Shown: positions 62,421 through 64,000 of the stretch, in pieces
Position numbering within the stretch: the stretch's first letter is position 1
How the letters are laid out: each line of letters starts with the position of its first letter
Source: Glaciihabitans sp. INWT7
GTDB taxonomy: Bacteria > Actinomycetota > Actinomycetes > Actinomycetales > Microbacteriaceae
Assembly (NCBI RefSeq): GCF_014217685.1
Contig: NZ_CP043653.1
Span: 686,419-750,418 of the forward strand
Length of the DNA: 64,000 nt
Reading direction: 5' to 3'
Translations under genes and position numbers: made by a program
Notes under the pieces: generated by a model
Database searches by the model: none
Told to the model about the DNA's origin: nothing
What the model saw: only the letters and a program-made list of their open reading frames with translations

Positions 62421-64000
62421 GTGGCAAAGCCGATCGTTGTGATCGCTGAAGAGCTCTCTCCCGCTACCGTCGAGGCCCTCGGCCCCGACTTCGACGTGCG
62501 TTCCGTCGATGGCACCGACCGGCCGGCTCTGCTCGCCGCTCTCGCCGAGGCCAGCGCCGTGCTCATCCGCTCCGCCACCCAGGTGGATGCCGAGGCGATC
62601 GCCGCCGCGAAGCAGCTGAAGGTCGTGGCCCGCGCGGGCGTCGGACTCGACAACGTCGACATCAAGGCGGCCACGGAGGCGGGTGTCATGGTCGTCAATG
62701 CGCCGACCTCGAACATCATCTCCGCCGCGGAGCTCACCGTCGGCCACATCCTGAGCCTCGCCAGGCACATCCCGGCCGCCCACGGTGCTCTCGCCGACGG
62801 CCAGTGGAAGCGCTCCAAGTACACCGGCGTCGAGCTGTTCGAGAAGACCATCGGCATCATCGGGCTCGGCCGCATCGGCGCCCTCATCACCGCGCGAATG
62901 CAGGCTTTCGGCACCAACATCGTGGCCTACGACCCCTACGTCACCGCCGCGCGGGCCCAGCAGCTCGGAGTCACCCTCCTCAGCCTCGACGAACTGCTCG
63001 CCCAGAGCGACTTCGTCACCATCCACATGCCCAAGACGCCGGAGACCACCGGCATGATCGGCGACGCCCAGTTCGCCCTCATGAAAGATACGGCGTTCAT
63101 CGTCAACGTCGCCCGCGGCGGACTCATCGACGAGGATGCCCTCTATCGTGCCCTCACGACCGGCACGATCGCCGGGGCCGGCCTCGATGTCTTCGTGCAC
63201 GAGCCGCCGGTGGGTTCTCCGCTGCTCGCGCTGCCGAACATCGTCGTCACCCCCCACCTCGGCGCCTCGACCGACGAGGCTCAGGAGAAGGCCGGGGTCT
63301 CGGTCGCGAAGTCGGTGCGGCTCGCCCTCTCGGGCGAACTCGTGCCCGACGCCGTCAACGTGGCCGGTGGCGTCATCGATCCGACGGTGCGCCCGGGTAT
63401 CCCGCTCATGGAGAAGCTCGGGCAGGTCTTCGCGGGCCTCGCTTCGAGTCCGATCACTGCCGTCGATGTCGAGATCCGTGGCGAGATCGTCGAGTTCGAC
63501 GTGAAGGTATTGAAGCTCGCCGCTCTCAAGGGCATCTTCACCAATGTGGTGAGCGAATCCGTGAGCTACGTCAACGCACCGCTGCTCGCCGAGCAGCGTG
63601 GCATCACCGTGCGCCTGACGACGGATGGCGTGAGCGACGAATACCGCAACCTGCTGACCATCCGTGGCACGCTCAGCGACGGCAGCCAGGTCTCCGTGTC
63701 GGGCACCCTCACCGGACCGAAGCAGACGCAGAAGATCGTCGAGATCAACGGCTACGACGTCGAGGTGCCGGTCGCCCAACATCTCATCGTGATGGTCTAC
63801 ACCGACCGCCCGGGAATCGTTGCCGTCTACGGCAAGGAATTTGGGGAGGCCGGCATCAACATCGCGGGCATGCAGATCAGCCGTCGCGAAGCGGGCGGCC
63901 AGGCGCTGAGCGTGCTCACCGTCGACTCCCCGGCTCCCGACGGCCTGCTCGAGACGGTGCGCGTCGCCATCCAGGCCGACCTGCTCTGCGAGATCGACAT
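62421..64000 (+). CDS. serA: D-3-phosphoglycerate dehydrogenase (3' end missing)
   Basis: 526 residues are visible and no stop is reached, so only the last few of about 530 are missing. Catalytic domain with RAGVGLDNVDIKAATEAG, NAD motif IGIIGLGRIGALI, VNVARGGLIDEDAL (Arg) and NIVVTPHLGASTDEAQ (His), then the intervening (ASB) domain and a C-terminal ACT domain (HLIVMVYTDRPGIVAVYG). First step of serine synthesis; long actinobacterial form. GTG 62421 has GAAGGA upstream. Confidence 0.95.
   Translation, partial: MAKPIVVIAEELSPATVEALGPDFDVRSVDGTDRPALLAALAEASAVLIRSATQVDAEAIAAAKQLKVVARAGVGLDNVDIKAATEAGVMVVNAPTSNIISAAELTVGHILSLARHIPAAHGALADGQWKRSKYTGVELFEKTIGIIGLGRIGALITARMQAFGTNIVAYDPYVTAARAQQLGVTLLSLDELLAQSDFVTIHMPKTPETTGMIGDAQFALMKDTAFIVNVARGGLIDEDALYRALTTGTIAGAGLDVFVHEPPVGSPLLALPNIVVTPHLGASTDEAQEKAGVSVAKSVRLALSGELVPDAVNVAGGVIDPTVRPGIPLMEKLGQVFAGLASSPITAVDVEIRGEIVEFDVKVLKLAALKGIFTNVVSESVSYVNAPLLAEQRGITVRLTTDGVSDEYRNLLTIRGTLSDGSQVSVSGTLTGPKQTQKIVEINGYDVEVPVAQHLIVMVYTDRPGIVAVYGKEFGEAGINIAGMQISRREAGGQALSVLTVDSPAPDGLLETVRVAIQADLLCEID

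Overview
The window looks like a chromosomal segment of a high-GC actinobacterium, most probably Microbacteriaceae. The reasons are the codon bias, the many 1-4 nt start/stop overlaps, -10 boxes lying 6-8 nt before start codons (leaderless transcripts), and actinobacterial gene types such as an excisionase-like ModE with a TOBE domain, a MoaC-MogA fusion and F420/PPOX-type oxidases. No rRNA, tRNA, CRISPR array, prophage or insertion sequence was seen.

Layout. 1-4.9 kb: the 3' part of a glutamine-synthetase-like amine gamma-glutamylase, then PuuD-like hydrolase, aldehyde dehydrogenase, SDR and a FadR-type regulator, which together form a polyamine/monoamine catabolic operon. 4.9-10.8 kb: small membrane proteins, an ion transporter, a CorA-type channel, and otsA-otsB for trehalose. 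11-16.3 kb: ilvD, ilvB, ilvN, ilvC (branched-chain amino acids), closed by a perfect 16-bp terminator stem. 16.5-19.5 kb: DUF998 protein, zinc ribbon, flavin reductase and a molybdenum sulfite-oxidase-like enzyme. 19.7-31 kb: molybdenum cofactor and molybdate uptake genes (moaA-moaD, moeB-moeA-moaC/mogA-moaE, modE-like-modABC), interrupted by a PHO-box-controlled alkaline phosphatase. 31-33.6 kb: formamidase and an AtzH-amidase fusion. 34.2-43.7 kb: a purine-ring degradation cluster (pucG, allC, mocA, uraD, uraH, guaD, pucL, allB) with a MTHFR-like protein. 43.7-53.7 kb: an uncharacterised catabolic cluster (PPOX proteins, creatininase, FAD oxidase, SDR, NMT1/THI5-like ABC transporter, cytosine-deaminase-like hydrolase) next to an XRE-cupin regulator and a ferredoxin-type reductase. 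53.7-59.7 kb: 8-oxoguanine deaminase-like enzyme, xdhC and a two-gene xanthine dehydrogenase. 59.8-64 kb: mtlD, membrane proteins, DoxX and serA (runs off the end).

How it fits together. Much of the window is a nitrogen-scavenging region: amines, formamide/amides, purines and probably an unidentified N-heterocycle are broken down. The Moco and mod genes supply the cofactor for xanthine dehydrogenase, with MocA and XdhC handling cofactor maturation. A GlnR-type box (three of four 5-mers exact at 11-nt spacing) lies in the divergent control region of the unknown cluster.

The least expected content is outside the genes. Six copies of an 81-92 bp element share 14-bp inverted ends, have unrelated interiors, and come in two lengths differing by about one helical turn. 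There is also a 103-bp element with a 24-bp inverted repeat, a palindromic repeat whose arms encode the last codons and stop of neighbouring genes, and a 562-bp repeat-filled gap. The XRE-cupin regulator has an excellent Shine-Dalgarno sequence followed by GTC where GTG is expected.
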